A stretch of DNA of 64,000 bases, from positions 68,943,175-69,007,174 of the forward strand of contig RSEF01000001.1 in the NCBI GenBank assembly GCA_003993805.1. Reading direction: 5' to 3'. Below the pieces are notes generated by a model. It saw only the letters and a program-made list of their open reading frames with translations, did not search any database and was not told where the DNA came from. Made by a program: the position numbers and the translations under genes. The first letter of the stretch is position 1; the number at the start of each line of letters is the position of its first letter. Shown here piece by piece: positions 1-12,733 of this stretch. The DNA is from Himantopus leucocephalus (taxonomy: Eukaryota > Chordata > Aves > Charadriiformes > Recurvirostridae).

Positions 1-74
1 CACTGTGATGAACAGTTGCTTGTGTTGGCCATTTGGTTGATTTTCTCTCTCTTCCTTGTCCTCCCTTTACACAG

Positions 75-237
75 TGTCAAGTCCTGCTTCCAGAACATGG
101 AGATTTGCAAGCGGCGGGTGAATATGTATGACACAGTGAACCAGAGCAAGACGCCATTCATCACCCATGTAGCCCCAAGCACATCAACCAACTTGACCAT
201 GACTTTTAACAACCAGCTGAACACAGTCCACAACCAG
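75..237 (+). CDS. HIPK2: HIPK2 internal exon (just after the kinase domain)
   Basis: This is the first HIPK2 exon in the window and encodes the segment immediately C-terminal to the kinase domain. A pyrimidine-rich tract ending in ACAG (71-74) is the acceptor, and CAG|GTAAGG (donor GT at 238-239) closes the exon. Base 75 completes a codon split with the preceding exon outside the window, and 54 codons follow in phase 0. The translation carries [14 protein letters not shown] and the [16 protein letters not shown] stretch, which I recognise as HIPK2 shortly after the kinase C-lobe (about residues 538-591 if the protein is near the human length of 1198). In the family this start of the non-catalytic half contributes to binding of transcription cofactors such as SKI and SMADs. 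HIPK1 and HIPK3 are related, but the downstream exons match HIPK2 best. The 5' exons and kinase domain are not in this window. Confidence 0.95.
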
Positions 238-2851
238 GTAAGGGCATCGATCAGAAACAGCCAGTGCTTGAAACGTTTATGTCAGTAGGGTCTAGAAGAT
301 GGAAAGCAAAGTAGCATCCCATTTAGCATGCCTGCAAAAAGGTGGTACTTTTTTACTGTCCTTCCTCCGCTCTTCCTCATTCTCTTTTCTTCAAGCAAGT
401 GGTAATCTTGTGACGTTTTGTGCAACGGTGAAATGTTGCCCTTATTGTTTATGTTGTTGTTGGGGGTGATAAATCCTGCTTACTTGGCAACTTGCTATGG
501 GGAAAAGCTCATTAGTCCCTTAATGCAGCAAGCAGGACTGCGTTCCCTGGGTCAGGCAGAAGTATTTGTCATCTTACAGCACTTCTTCAAGTTGGCATTG
601 AAGTCAAAAGAATTTAAACCCTTCTGTAACAGACACAGAATGGTAACCAATCAACAGGAAAGAAGAGTTTAGTGGTAATGTTTATTCTTATCTCTCATTG
701 GTTTTACTCCAGGTACCACAGTTGACATGGGAACCCTGTGCACGTACCCCCACTCTGAACAAATTGCACTCTACATTGGTGGACTCTGGCTTTGTAATCA
801 TGCTTTGGACTCTTGTATTAGTTTTACCTGCCCCAATATTGGGGGGCACTGGGTTGACAAATTTCATGTGACGAGCAGGCTAGGTTGTTTACTGCAGTAC
901 TGTATTACAACAGCGAAAGGAAACTCTCCGGGGACAGCACTCTAGGAGACTGAAGCTCAAGAAATAGCTACTGTCTTTTAAGCCTTTTGGGAACAGGCTG
1001 CTCAAGATTCACTCTAGAGATTGCAGGTGGCGTTGCGGAAATGGTGCTTGGAAAAGCAAGGGAGCTAAAGGATTCTCTGTAAACGTACAGGGTGTTCTTG
1101 TGTCACTCAGAAAACCAGACTTCATGACTCAGTTCTCGATACATGTGATCACCGAAGGTCTTCTGGAACAATTCATTAAGCAGACGCAGACAGAGATAGG
1201 TCATGACTTGGTGTGATAGGGTATTAGTTAGAAACACCGGTTTCCTTTCTTGGCTGTTTCTGAGATGCTGACTAAAGAAATGCGTGCTACGTGCTCCCCT
1301 AGGCCCCAGCTGCAGGGCAGAGACGTCATTTGTACCACAAGTGCTAGTAGGAAATGCAGACTTGCTTTCATTTCCTCACAATTCACTTGATGTTAAGACC
1401 AGTTGTTGGCTGGGGAGGTCCGTGGTAATCTCTGAATTCTCATAAGGGGTGTGTGTTGTGAGCAGAACCAGTATCTCCAATGTTTCTAGAAGTGGTAGAA
1501 ACATTTCCAGGAAGGGTGTTTTGATTTGAACAAGCTCTAAACCTTTCACCATTCTCTTCAACATACCACTCATCTTGGCTTGCTAGTGCTCCCTGTCTCG
1601 GCAAAGTATCTGGGGATTGCCTCCTGCCAGTTACAACAACTGAGATTAGGAGTGTGGGAGCTGTCGCAGTTGCTGCTTGGTGCGTTGCACAGGAAAACAG
1701 ATTGCACTTCTCTGCCTCTGCACAGGGAGAGGAGGAGGAGGAAAAAATGTTTCAGCATCGCATCCATCGTGGCTGTGGTTGTGGCTGTGGCAGTGCAGCA
1801 TGGGTACCCTTCCCAGGCCCAGTGGCAACCAGGGCAGCGCGAAATGCTGAGCCTGCTGCCTCCTGCAGTCTTGATCAAAGCCTCATCCTGGGTTCATATG
1901 TTCACCATGAGAAAGTGTTGTCTCGCCTATCTCCAGCAGTGATGTCAGTGCGTTTGGATGGAGGGGAAAGGTGGACTCTGGTCTGGCCAAGCCTAGTTGC
2001 CTGGACATGAATGCTAAGGGCATATTTTTATAGAGCAGTGGCAGAGCTGTTTAGGGGTTGTTTGTCTGCAGCTGTTACAGACTCAGTCCAAATAAAAAAA
2101 AACAAATCACCCTAAGATTTCTAGATGTTTTGCAGAAAACTGGGCTGATTTTTGTGGCTTTGCAACATCCCCTGCTGGATTTTCTGCTCTCAGAGATTTT
2201 AAAGTCAAGCCAAGGCAAGTTTGGACTTTGAAAGTATTACCTACCGTTATGCCTTCTGATTCCTTCAAATTCAAAACATAATTCAAGGGCCACGTGCCAT
2301 CTTAGATAGCTAGTGGAGCAAAGGCTGGAATGAGTCTCCCCTCTCAGGATGAGGCTTCACAGGGCATGGAGGTGCTGAGTTTCTTTTACCTAAGCAATGT
2401 GAGTTTCTTCTAGAGTGATGTGCATGGTGAGAGAACAACGTGATTTGGAGATAGTAGTATTTTCTGAACCCGTCTTCTGTATGCTGCAAATCAGAGCCAG
2501 TTGGACGATAAATGGGGCTACAGTTCTGCTTTGGAGAATGCGCTACGTCTCCAAGCAGTACACAGCAGCGCTGCGTGGCCGGAGGTCCCGTGGCATGGTA
2601 CAGCTGGAGTTACTCAGGCAGATCGTGCTCCTTTCCCCATCGCTGCCCTTGCCTCTGTGCTCCTCAGTGTCCTGTTCTACCCCCTTCTTTGGTTTTGGTT
2701 TGCTGGGTTTTTTTGTTTTTGTTTTTGTTTTTTTTTAATTTATCTTACACTATTTTACTTTTTTATTTTATTTTTGGATTTTGCTTCTTCCAACGTACCC
2801 ATCTCCCTCATTTTTTTGTTTGTTTTTCTTTAATTCCCGTCATTCCTTTAG
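238..2851 (+). other. HIPK2: HIPK2 intron
   Basis: The intron is bounded by GTAAGG at 238 and a T-rich tract with CAG-like acceptor TTTAG ending at 2851. No additional exon, RNA gene or recognisable mobile element is visible. The 3' end (about 2690-2840) is an unusually long T-rich run that serves as polypyrimidine tract. Several open frames at about 1570-2010 and 2415-2740 overlap on both strands and have no splice or homology support, so they are not annotated. Confidence 0.85.
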
Positions 2852-3071
2852 ACCACCAACCTGGCTCCCACCTCCTCCAGTGCCACTATTTCCTTAGCCA
2901 ACCCCGAGGTCTCCATACTAAATTACCAATCTGCACTCTACCAGCCTTCAGCGGCGTCCATGGCTGCGGTGGCCCAGCGGAGCATGCCCCTGCAGACAGG
3001 AACAGCGCAGATCTGTGCCCGGCCCGACCCCTTCCAGCAAGCTCTCATCGTCTGCCCACCAGGCTTCCAAG
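2852..3071 (+). CDS. HIPK2: HIPK2 internal exon (co-regulator binding region)
   Basis: The exon opens after TTTAG (2850-2851) and ends CCAAG|GTAAGT (donor at 3072-3073). It enters in phase 0 and leaves with one base of a split codon (220 nt). The product begins [20 protein letters not shown] and runs through a Ser/Ala/Gln-rich segment to [18 protein letters not shown], all characteristic of HIPK2. In the family this part lies within the large homeodomain-interacting and SKI/SMAD-interacting region (roughly residues 592-665). It is low-complexity and probably disordered, acting as a docking platform in the nucleus. Birds may use a slightly longer form of the TTNLAPTSS start than the human reference I remember. 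That difference could also reflect an alternative acceptor. Confidence 0.95.
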
Positions 3072-4677
3072 GTAAGTAACAGTCTTGCCAGGTCTTGGCC
3101 GGTCGCTGCTCCCTTCCCACTGCTGCTGCTTCATTTAGCTCTTCTTGGAAACAAGCTTCCTTAGTGCAGATCATATGGTAGAAAAATTGCTGGCCTAGTA
3201 AATCAGAGCAATGAGGTTGTTGCAGATGGAAATGTTTGCAACAATGGAGGATCTTGCAGGCACCTCATGAGATGCATGCACGTCATGAGTTGGAAGTGGC
3301 TGGTCTAAAACAATGGGGCAGGCACTGAGAAGGGGCTGGGGGAGAACATGTGATATTTTTCATCCTTTGCGCTGAACAGAGTTTGGGGCTCTTTTACCTC
3401 ACTTTGGTAAACTTGAAAATTTTCCCCCACAGCAACGATAAATCAGGACATAAGTAATGGGTTCATCACTTTTCAGTGATTCAGTTGTTAAAAGGGGAAC
3501 TCAGGAGGTTAATGCAGCAGAGAGTGCGGTGCTGGTGGAGATGAGAGTTTGCTACCATAACAGATACTCGTGACCATTTATCAGTGCCATTCCTTCAGCT
3601 CCAGCCCTGCTGCAAACAGCTCTGCCTGTGTGTACCAGTGGCAGGTACCGTTGTCAGACAACTTGGGTGATGAGCAGATTTAGCCACTTGTCCTTCTCTT
3701 GACTTTACATGCTGTAGCAATTTGGAAAAACTAGTCAGGTGTCTGTAGGAAGTGGTCTAAATAGACCTCGGTTCAGCTGGTGCAACTTCTGCTCTTCATT
3801 TCTACAAGTCTGTCTGTGGACCAGTCTCTAGGCTCTTGTTAAATGTTCTGCAAGATTATCAAAGCGCTTTTGAACTGGGGGAGTTCAGCTAGACCTCTTC
3901 TGCATAGTTAACATGCATCTCAAGGGTTTGACTTCAGAAATGTATTGCTAGAATATGTAAGCTAACGTCTTCAGCTTGCTGTCTTGAGAAAGCTCTAAAG
4001 CAGGGGATGTAGCGTAGGCTGTGTCACACCCTAAGGTGGTCAAGAGGGAAGATTCATCTGGCTCAGTTAGGCTGATGCATGGCTGAGTCAGCAATGGTTC
4101 GAGTTTGGGGTGTGCTAGATTACACAGTCAAATCAGCATCTTTTAAATATGAGTCCTGAGAAGCTGTGCAAGAGAAAATCACCTGTTCCCGTCAAGGCTG
4201 AGTGAGTGCACAGTTCTGGATTCCCATCCCACTGTCCCACTTGGGTCATGAGAGAGCATTCTCACATAGCAATGTTTTTTGGCTGGCAAGGACCATTTTC
4301 TGTTGTCAAACCACATAACATGGGGGAAGAGAAGCCATTCCCTCCCCTCTCTTCCTTTTCTCCCTGTACACATTGTATTGAGATGTTTTCCATGGATTCG
4401 AGGTACCCTAAAAACATGAACTCAGTTAATCCCATAACATCTTTGTCAATGCCTTTTCTGCACCCTTATGCATGTATCATGTTTGTCAACATTTGATGGA
4501 CATCTTTGGGCTGGGGTGGAATACGTGGGACTCTGAGAGCCTGATTTTTTGGAGGGACTGAACACTGCAATTTAAGTGGACAGTAACGAGTGCCCTTAGG
4601 CACCTCTGAAAACCAGACTCCTGTTCCTAGCAATGTTTTTGATGGCTAATGCTGTACCTTCTGTGCTGGTGCAACAG
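3072..4677 (+). other. HIPK2: HIPK2 intron
   Basis: GT-AG intron of 1.6 kb (GTAAGT donor at 3072, CAACAG acceptor ending at 4677). I see no repeat, RNA gene or extra exon in it. The intron is phase 1. Confidence 0.85.
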
Positions 4678-4799
4678 GGTTACAAGCTTCCCCTTCGAAG
4701 CATGCTGGGTATTCAGTTCGGATGGAGAACGCCGTTCCCATTGTCACTCAGGCTCCTGGGGCCCAGCCCCTTCAGATCCAGCCAGGACTCCTCGCACAG
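4678..4799 (+). CDS. HIPK2: HIPK2 internal exon
   Basis: The exon follows GCAACAG (acceptor AG at 4676-4677) and ends GCACAG|GTAAGG (donor at 4800-4801). Two bases complete the glycine codon split with the previous exon, then 40 codons follow, ending in phase 0. The residues include [19 protein letters not shown] and [17 protein letters not shown], matching the HIPK2 segment at about residues 665-705. It is part of the long non-catalytic docking region. No unusual change, stop or frameshift is seen. Confidence 0.95.
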
Positions 4800-7700
4800 G
4801 TAAGGAGCTCTGAAGGCACTGAGCTCGGTGGGTATTTTTTGTATTGTTTAGCTCTTGGAGGCTCAGGAGAGTAGCTTTCTCTGAGAGCCTTCTGTGGTGC
4901 AGCTTGGAGACTTGGGCAGCCATATAAGGGTCTCCAGCTTTCTCTGAAGTGTCCAAACCTCCCCCAGTTCATTGTTCAGCTCAAAGGCTATGTCAGAGTT
5001 GTAAAAGTCTCTGGAAAGACCTTCTTTCTTTCTGCTTCTCCACTGGAATCAGTAGGAAGCTTCAGGGAAAGCTGTGTCAGGCCTCTGCTGAGGAGGAACC
5101 AGTAATAACCTTCCTGCATCCTCCTGAACTCTCAGTTTCAGTGGTAGTTTGTGTCCAGGAGTTCCGCTGGTGAATTGCATGCTGCCGATAAATATCTTTT
5201 GTGCTTTTAAGTTTGCACCCTTCTATTTTATGAGCTACCCTCTGCTCTTAAGTTATGAGAGAGATGCAGGCGGCAGAGGCAAGGGCCCCACGGCCAAGGA
5301 GCTCTCCTTGTCAGCAGCACTTGTTGGCACAATTGTCCGAAATGCGCTCACAGGAAAAGCATGGTTCCTCCCAGAAAAAACCCAAACGGGAACGGGTACC
5401 ACCGATCACATGCACATCCTCAAGGGGAACCCCAGCTCCTCAAAAAGGAGGAGCAGTTCATTCCTTCTTGTGCTGGGTTCAGTGCATCTGCCCCTACTGG
5501 TTTTCAGCTGGTGCCGTGGTATCTCTGCCAATATCAGGCATGTTTCTGGTAGCAAAAAAAAAGCGCCTAGTATACTTAGTATTAAGTTGTGCAGCCTGGA
5601 AAAGATGACCTACAAGTCAAAAATCCATGGGTCTGACCCAGGATTGGTTGATGTACCATACCTTCATTAATGCCCAGCGCATTCATACGCAGGCAGGTAC
5701 CAGCAGACTTCAGGGTTTATGCCTGTGTGTTGCATTGCTGGGGTAAGACTGTTGGTGCAATTGCCTTTCTTTGCCAGCTGCCAGCCACGCTTACCTGGTG
5801 AAGACGGATCAAAACACAACTTGCAGCCTGTGTGATTTCCTTTAGCTAACGTGCCCTGCCCCTTCCCAATAGCAGAGTCTTTGTTAGAGGGCTGTTTGAA
5901 ACATCGAACCTACTTCTGTTGCAGCCTGTCATAACAACCTACGTGGCCACCTCTCGTTTGGTAGGAAAGGAGAGCCTGAGAGGCAGGGAAGCCAAAAATA
6001 ATGGTAGAGCAAGAAGCAGCCTGTGCGGGCACCGTTGCAGGCAGCTAGTGCTTGTGCAAGAAGTCAGCCAAGGCAGTCCGTGAAGGAGGTGACAGAGTTT
6101 GCAAGCGCCTGCCATTCTGCCAGGCCTCCTGAGATGTGCTGTTACATGGGGCTTGAAGGGATGAGGGTCGGGTCTGAAGCATCCCAAAGGCAGCAGGATC
6201 CTGAAAGATTTTGGGACCTTCAGCTCCTTCTTCCTTCTAAAGGTGGCCTTGTTGGGGTCACCACGCAGTCTGTGGGAGAGAGGGAGTTTTCAGGAGGAGC
6301 TTTGTTACCAATTTCTGTGCTGCCCCTGCTACATGAACTCCCATTTCATGGGCTACCCCTCTCGTACTTCCTACTAGCGCTTTATTCACTGTCGCTTCCA
6401 CAAGGGAATTTAAGCTCTTTCTGAGAAACACTCCTCACTTGCAGAGATTTTTAATTTTTGATTTAATAAAAGAGAGGCAGTCTGCCTGTTGATATATCTG
6501 TCTGTCTCACGCAATGAGAAATGCTAGCTGCCTCTCTGATGGCAAGGCGCTCTGATTGATGCCGGTGGCATCTGGTGTCCGCGGGCCTCGCTCGGTTCGG
6601 GCTGAGCAGCTGGTCTGATAAACAAATCTGTACCCAATTCCAGTTTCCTGAATGGAAAAACACAGCTTCTTTGTAATGCATTGTAGTCACATCTGATCTC
6701 TGAGCGGCTGCATGTCTCTCTCTCAGCAGAGAGCTATTCCTCTCATGCACAGCTGCTTATCTAATGCTCTTCAGACCGGACCATGCGATTGCTCAAAGTG
6801 CTAGAGGGCCTGTCCCAAGCAGAAAGCGTAGCGCCTCTGGAGCCCACTTCTGTCTTTCTGCTTGCCCTATTCTTCCCCCTGATCAGGCACGATGCTGCTC
6901 CATATGCTCCCAGCACCGTGTAGTACCAATGGGCTTTCTCCCCTGCCCAGCACACGGCACAGGTCGCTGTGCTTGCCCGCATAAGGATGACTGTGGCTGG
7001 CAAAGCCTTACTGCATCCCAGGGCAGCTGGCATCCAGCTGTCCCGGTATGTTTTGTATAAGACCAGCAGTCCCAGAGGAGGGACAAGGGAAGGAGCTCCA
7101 GGAGCTGGAGGGACCCCAGGGCAGAGGCAGTGACAGATTTTGAGCATCATCTCTGGCTGCTGTGTATCCACAGCCTGTTGCACGGAGCTAGACAGAGCAA
7201 GCAGCCTGCAAGGTGCAGAGCCAGTGGTGAAAGTAACTTGTAACTTCTCTGTGTCTGTTTTCTCCGTCTCAAGCAAGTGTGGTTCACATACTGTATGCAC
7301 AAAGACCAGTGAAAGGAGCCTGATCCTGTCTTTACGAATAGCTCTTTGCAGCTTCAGGTCTCGAAAGAGACAAAGCTGTACAGTTTTCTGGCAGGCTTCC
7401 ATGACGTGACCCAGAACTGTCCCCTGTCCTTGAATAACGCCCTGAATTCTTGATTTTCTCTCCTTTTAACTCCTTCCCAACAACACTTCTTCCCACGGAG
7501 GTCCTGCCACCGGCTTTCAGAACAAACACGCTTATTCCATTAGTCATTCTTGCTCTACATCCGAAGCGGGAGCTCTGTCGCACTGGGGGACCCACCACCT
7601 CCCGAGCGCAGGGGGCCAGTGCGGCGCTCTGCCGCGGCAGCACAATTTCGCAGTAATGCAATAACTGAGAACAGGCTGCGGCTGCCGGCACAAGCCTCCC

Positions 7701-9399
7701 ATGTGGAAGCACAGCACACTGTGCTAGTGGATCAGCCTAGACAAGTCTTATCTGCAGATTAAATGATTCAGTGGTCCTTACCTAATAAGTGAGGAATTTG
7801 TGCCTGGACCCTGACACTGCATCTAAATTTATGCACTGCAGTCAGGAAAGGAGCTTAGATTTGTTCAGTTCTCTTCCTGAAAAGGGAGGAAGCAGTTTTC
7901 TCTGCAAGTAAATCCAGGTACTCCCGTGGGAATGACTGCAACAGTAGTTTAGTCTCCTCTTTTAAATCAAAGCTGGGAAAAAAGGGAAAAAAAGAAAAGG
8001 AAAAAAAAAAACCCAACTTTTTTCCTCCCTGATCTTTTTGCATCTCTGCCTCTGTCTCCTACCTGCTCCGAGCAGCACCAGTCCATGGTTGTAGCTCCTT
8101 AGATGAAGACCTCTCAGGAGCGCTGTGACTGTCCATCCTTTGCAGATGTTGCTGAGAGGCCTCACCATAGCAGCCTTTTCATCTAACTCAGCAACACAGA
8201 AAATTATAAGACAGTCAAATTTTGGAGGAGAACTGGGAAAAGGGTGGGGGTTTTGGGGGAGTGGTGTGGTGTTTTTTTTTTTACTGGGCGATAGGAGGGG
8301 ATTATGAGAATAGTTAACAGGATTCTTATGAGGATAGAGAAGGGGACAAATGCAGGCCTGGAAGAAGCCTCTCCTCTAAAATTTAGCCTCCTTAGAGCAG
8401 TGAGATAACACAACATGGGTCCAAAATAGGGGTGCTGTTTGGGACTCAGGAGGGCTGTAGCCACTACTCCAGCGTTCCCCAGCCCAGGCTGTGAGAAGCT
8501 GCCGGAGCTGCCTTCAGGCAGCACATAGCAAAGAAAGTTTCCCAAGTCAGAAAACCAACCGTCTGACTTGTAGTGTGGAGTCACTGGAGCAGGACGACCT
8601 GAGTCATGCCTGTGGCAGCACAGCTGGAGGGATGGTTGCATAGCAGAGCAATGGCTCAACTCACAGGGCAGAGATTTCCACCCCTGAAAGGGGGGGACCC
8701 ACTCAGAAAAAGCCATAGAGCACACAAAGAGGAGAGGCATGCAATCTGTTGCTATGCATGGCTCCGCTCTGCTTTGGCCAGGGAGCTCCTGGTCAGCTGG
8801 AAGCAGGCTACTGGGCTCCTTGGCCTCTGCAGCAAGATGTTCTTCCTGAGTGAGGATACTCACTCCCTTTTGGTATCCCCAAATTCCTCTTTTTTTTCCT
8901 CCTCGCAAAAACCTTGCAGCCCCCTGTTCCCTTTTCTTATCCTTGAAAAGTTAGTTCTCCTTTAAGTTCCTTTAAGTTCCTGAAGTCCTTTAGGTCCTGT
9001 TGGGGTGGGAAGGAACATTTGCTGTAGGAGGGGGAAAATAACAATGGGACTATAGAGCCCAACTGATCTGGAGAGTCAAAATTAAAAGGTGCTAAAGAGT
9101 TTAATGTTTGGGTTGAAATGCCGATCAGTGTCAATCCCTCCCATTCCGAGTTTAACCTGGAACTGCTGCTGCTTTGGATGGCAGGGATTTTTTTTCCCCC
9201 CTCCTTTGCACTCTCTGTATTGACCTTTACTGCTTTTACTGTGGTTTCCTAAAAGTATTTGTCATCTACTACTGATAAGTGGTAAGAGCTAGATAGTACG
9301 ACCGTGATCATTATTAGGCGCCCCAGCTGAGCATGGGCCACCACCACACTCGGTGTCTGATGCTTCTTGTTAAGAAATCGCTCTCCCTCTGTCCGACAG
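4800..9399 (+). other. HIPK2: HIPK2 intron
   Basis: GT-AG intron of 4.6 kb (GTAAGG at 4800; CGACAG acceptor ending at 9399). It holds scattered A-rich and T-rich homopolymers (for example about 7976-8010 and 8270-8285) and a T-rich patch near 9187. No CR1 copy, RNA gene or additional supported exon was found. Long overlapping open frames at 6023-6424, 6761-7402 and 8204-8908 lack splice sites in phase with HIPK2 and are treated as chance. Confidence 0.8.
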
Positions 9400-9542
9400 C
9401 AAGCGTGGCCCAGTGGCACTCAGCAGATCCTGCTCCCTCCCGCCTGGCAGCAGCTGACTGGGGTGGCCACCCACACTTCTGTCCAGCACGCGACCGTCAT
9501 CCCGGAGTCCATGGCGGGCACCCAACCGTTGGCAGACTGGAG
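9400..9542 (+). CDS. HIPK2: HIPK2 internal exon
   Basis: The exon lies between acceptor CCGACAG (AG at 9398-9399) and donor GGAG|GTAAAC (GT at 9543-9544). It enters in phase 0 and leaves with two bases of an arginine codon (143 nt). The translation reads [19 protein letters not shown], then [16 protein letters not shown] and ends LADW, which is distinctive HIPK2 sequence (about residues 706-753). In human HIPK2 the interaction region for homeodomain factors such as POU4F1 begins near the end of this stretch. The short 354-bp intron to the next exon keeps the two close together. Confidence 0.95.
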
Positions 9543-9896
9543 GTAAACTGGAGGCACTGGGAGGATCCCTGAAGTACCCATGGGTGCTGGAGGAGGCGTG
9601 AGAAGAGCTGGGGCGGGAGGGAGGGATGAGGTCTTGCAAGGCTGCGGACTGGGAGTATAAGGCCAGGAGGCTGCAGCCTGCGACCGCCCTGTCTGAGAGC
9701 TGCGGGCGGCTTCGCAGTTCCCTGTCCTTGAATTGGAGTGCTGTGCCCACGGGTTTCCACTCCTTTCTGGGGAGACTGGGAGCCCAACGGGCCCTGGAGG
9801 AGGGTGCCTCGGTGGAGGCGGTGGGAGCCCGTGAAAGCGCCTGCTGAGGAGCCGCCGGTTGCATTTTAAACGTGTGCCTGTCTCCCCCCTTTGCAG
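9543..9896 (+). other. HIPK2: HIPK2 short GC-rich intron
   Basis: Intron of 354 bp with donor GTAAAC and acceptor CCCCTTTGCAG. It is visibly richer in G and C than other introns of the gene and shows no further features. The intron is phase 2. Confidence 0.85.
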
Positions 9897-10076
9897 AAAC
9901 ACCCACGCTCACGGCAGCCATTATAACCCCATCATGCAGCAGCCCGCGCTGTTAGCTAGCCATGTGACTCTCCCCGCAGCCCAGCCCGTCAACGTGGGTG
10001 TCGCTCACGTCATGCGCCAGCCGCCCGCCGCCACCACCTCCGCCAGGAAGAGTAAGCAGCACCAGTCGGCGCCCCG
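9897..10076 (+). CDS. HIPK2: HIPK2 internal exon (with basic nuclear-localisation cluster)
   Basis: Acceptor TTTGCAG ends at 9896, and donor CCCCG|GTGAGT starts at 10077. One base completes the split arginine, 59 codons follow, and two bases of the next arginine remain. The product includes [39 protein letters not shown] and a basic ARKSKQHQ cluster, which corresponds to a HIPK2 nuclear-localisation signal (about residues 800-806 in human numbering). This region overlaps the reported binding sites for POU4F1, CTBP1 and HMGA1. Coding sequence and the following intron start are GC-rich with many CpGs. Proline-rich QPPAATTSA replaces the human QQPTSTTSS-type stretch. Confidence 0.95.
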
Positions 10077-12733
10077 GTGAGTGTGCACGGCTCCTGGCGC
10101 TGGCGTCAGTCGCGGGGTCGGTGAGGCAGGGGGGCCGTACCTGGGTTGTTCTGAATGCAAGACGAGCGGTGCAAGCGTGCTGACAAGGGTGGTAGTGGCT
10201 GACATCTGTGGGGCAAAAAAAAGTTTGTTCCACGGCCCACGAGTGATTAGATCACGCTTGTTGTGACTGGACTCTTTGCTGCTTCACGTCTTCCATACCC
10301 AGGTGAGGAGACCAGGGGCCAAGAGGTAGTCAGGCACATTTTATACCCAGCGAGCATCATTTTGTGCGGGACTTGGTGGCTGGAGGGGATGCAGGATGGG
10401 AGACTCAGGCCCTGTTCATACAGCTCGTTATGCCCTTGTGATTACCTGAGGCCTTGTAGTCATCATAATTAAAAATGTAACTGTATTAGGTCAGCGTGGC
10501 GCAATGCCCGGTTGCCACACCTTTTCTTCCCACATCATGTCGAAGAAGCACTCCTGAGGTGCAGTGTCTGCATTTCCACAGGGTGGTGCACCTCCAGGGG
10601 ACCGCATCTTCAGGAGCATGTGCCACAAGATCTGCCCTTTCAAAAGCAATGGAATTATGACCTACACCTTCTGAGCTTTAATGCCATGCAGAGTGGAGGA
10701 CTGGGGTGGCTTCAGGGCATCTTCAAGCTCTCTAGCCCCTAACGTAGATTATTGGCCTGTACTCAACAGCACACACCAGCAACACATAGCCACACTGGTC
10801 TTTCTATAATTATGACAGCATAAAATAGGGAGCACTTTGTAAGGACATCTCCTACAGGGTGTCCTTAGACACCTAAATCTGTCAACTCTCAGTAGGACCA
10901 TTTGGCTCTGCAAGGAGGAGACTGGGTTTTGGTTCATACTATGCTATGTGGCACAACTCAAACGGTAGGGTAATTGCAGTGCCTGTCACAGCCCTGTGAT
11001 CTTGCCTAGAGGACGAGGCTGTTTAAGATGTATGTGCAGCTGTTCTGGGGGAAGTCCTCTGGGCTGCAGGCTAGCACATTTCTTTAAAAAAACCCAAAAC
11101 AAAACAGTGCAGGGGAGAGAACCAAAATGGGTCACCACTTGTGCAGTGGCAAAAACAGAGCAGCTTGTGGTTTTCCTGGGTGACTGGACTGGGGCCAGAG
11201 GAGCTCTGAGTTCACAACCAATTTGACTCTAGTTAAGAGGCCACTATTTAAATCCTTCCCATTTATCTGCTCTCTAATGTTGCATTTACTTTGGGTGGGC
11301 TCCAGCTGTCTTAGTCCATTCGTAATGTAGAGCAGAGGCAGCTCCGTCCCCAGCAAGCCAGCGAAAGAGAGAGCCTTTTGCAACCAGTGTCCCTGTGCAG
11401 GGCCTCCCCTCTCCCTTCCCTCTCCAGGGGCAGGGGGGCAGTGTCCAGGAGGAATTGGACACTTTTAGAGCAACGGGTTTCTACGGCTTCATTAATTGCG
11501 ATGCTTTTGTAGCCAAATGAGGAACGTGCTCCTCTGGAGAGGAGGGTACTCCACGCTGCTCATTGGTATTCAAAAAGCACTGCAAATGCTACTGTGCAGC
11601 CATTTGTTATGCAAAAGAGCCTGTGTAAGTTGATATAGTGCGATACGTCCATAATGACTTCCTTTTGATGGATGCCACTTATTCCTTTTGTTAGCTTTCG
11701 GGCCAAGCTGAACATGCAGCCTAAGCCCCACTGTAGAACAAAACCAGAACTTTGTTTGCTTCCTTTTTGAATCTGTGAATGTTCTGCAATANAATAAGTG
11801 TTTAAAAAAAAAAAAAAAAAAAAGGGGAGAGGGAAGAAAGAAAATGTGGGAAATGAGTGAAATGGGCTTTAGTCAGTGTGCTTTGGTAAATATTCCCATC
11901 TGCAGACCTGTGCTGCACTGTTTGGTGGGCAGGTTCTGTGTTCAGATCCCTGATCCAAGTGGGCCCTTCCCAACTGTCAGGCAGGGAAGCTGAAGTACGA
12001 AGACTGGGAAAAAAACAAGACTTGAGAATGTTTTTCTACTGTGTAATGCAAAGGTGGTTCTTTTATTTCGGATTTATATATGTTGTATCTGCTGCCTCAT
12101 GTGGGAATGAAATGAAACTGAGTATATGTCCTCCCATCTGCGTGCTCTCATCCATGGGACTCCACTGTCCTAGAGGATGAAGCACTGGGCAGGAAATGTT
12201 CATTGAAAAGATTCTTAAACAGAAAATGAAATCTTCAGCTAAGAAAAGCAGTGTTCCTGATAAATTATTGTTGGTTTCCACAACAAAGTCTAATTTTACC
12301 TCTAGCTTTTTCTGGCCAAAAAATATCTGGTCATGATGCATCCATGCGGGATACAGGAGAAAAGGTTCATCATTTGGGTTCTTCTTCCTTCTGCAACAGC
12401 CATACTGTGCCTGCCTGTGTTTTGTATGTCTGGGCTGTGTGACTAGCCTCTGCCTCCCAGCGCAAACTCCTGGGATGCAGCATTTCTCTTTTGGAAATTT
12501 CTAGGGAAAACAAAATCAAATTTTTTAATAAAGGAAACTACTTTTCAGCCAATTATATGAATAAGTCATGTAAGGCACTCTGTCCTTTGAAGAGGTGACT
12601 ATGCCAATTACGCAGTTTTCCTAGACTCCATAAATCAGTGCCACTGAATCAGAGACCAGGAATCAAAAGCCATGGCGACGGGCAACTTAAGCAAACTGAG
12701 TTTTAACCAACTAACAAGCTTTCCCATTTCCAG
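10077..12733 (+). other. HIPK2: HIPK2 intron
   Basis: GT-AG intron of 2.7 kb (GTGAGT at 10077; CATTTCCAG acceptor ending 12733). It holds an A-homopolymer at about 11803-11823, just after an ambiguous base at 11792, and otherwise no recognisable repeat. An ATG at 12672 opens a frame running into the next exon, but the sequence before 12734 is intronic. Confidence 0.85.

Noticed and set aside
1570..2010. Overlapping open frames on both strands in the first HIPK2 intron
   Set aside because: No splice sites in phase with HIPK2, no recognisable domain, and mutual overlap on both strands indicates chance.
6761..7402. 213-codon minus-strand open frame in a HIPK2 intron
   Set aside because: Length alone in GC-richer DNA; composition is unstructured, no splice or start context, and no homology recognised.
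8204..8908. 234-codon minus-strand open frame in a HIPK2 intron
   Set aside because: Same reasons; it runs through homopolymer tracts and resembles no family.
12672..12733. Upstream ATG in frame with the exon at 12734
   Set aside because: The segment before 12734 ends in a clear CATTTCCAG acceptor, and the exon joins in phase to the preceding HIPK2 exon.
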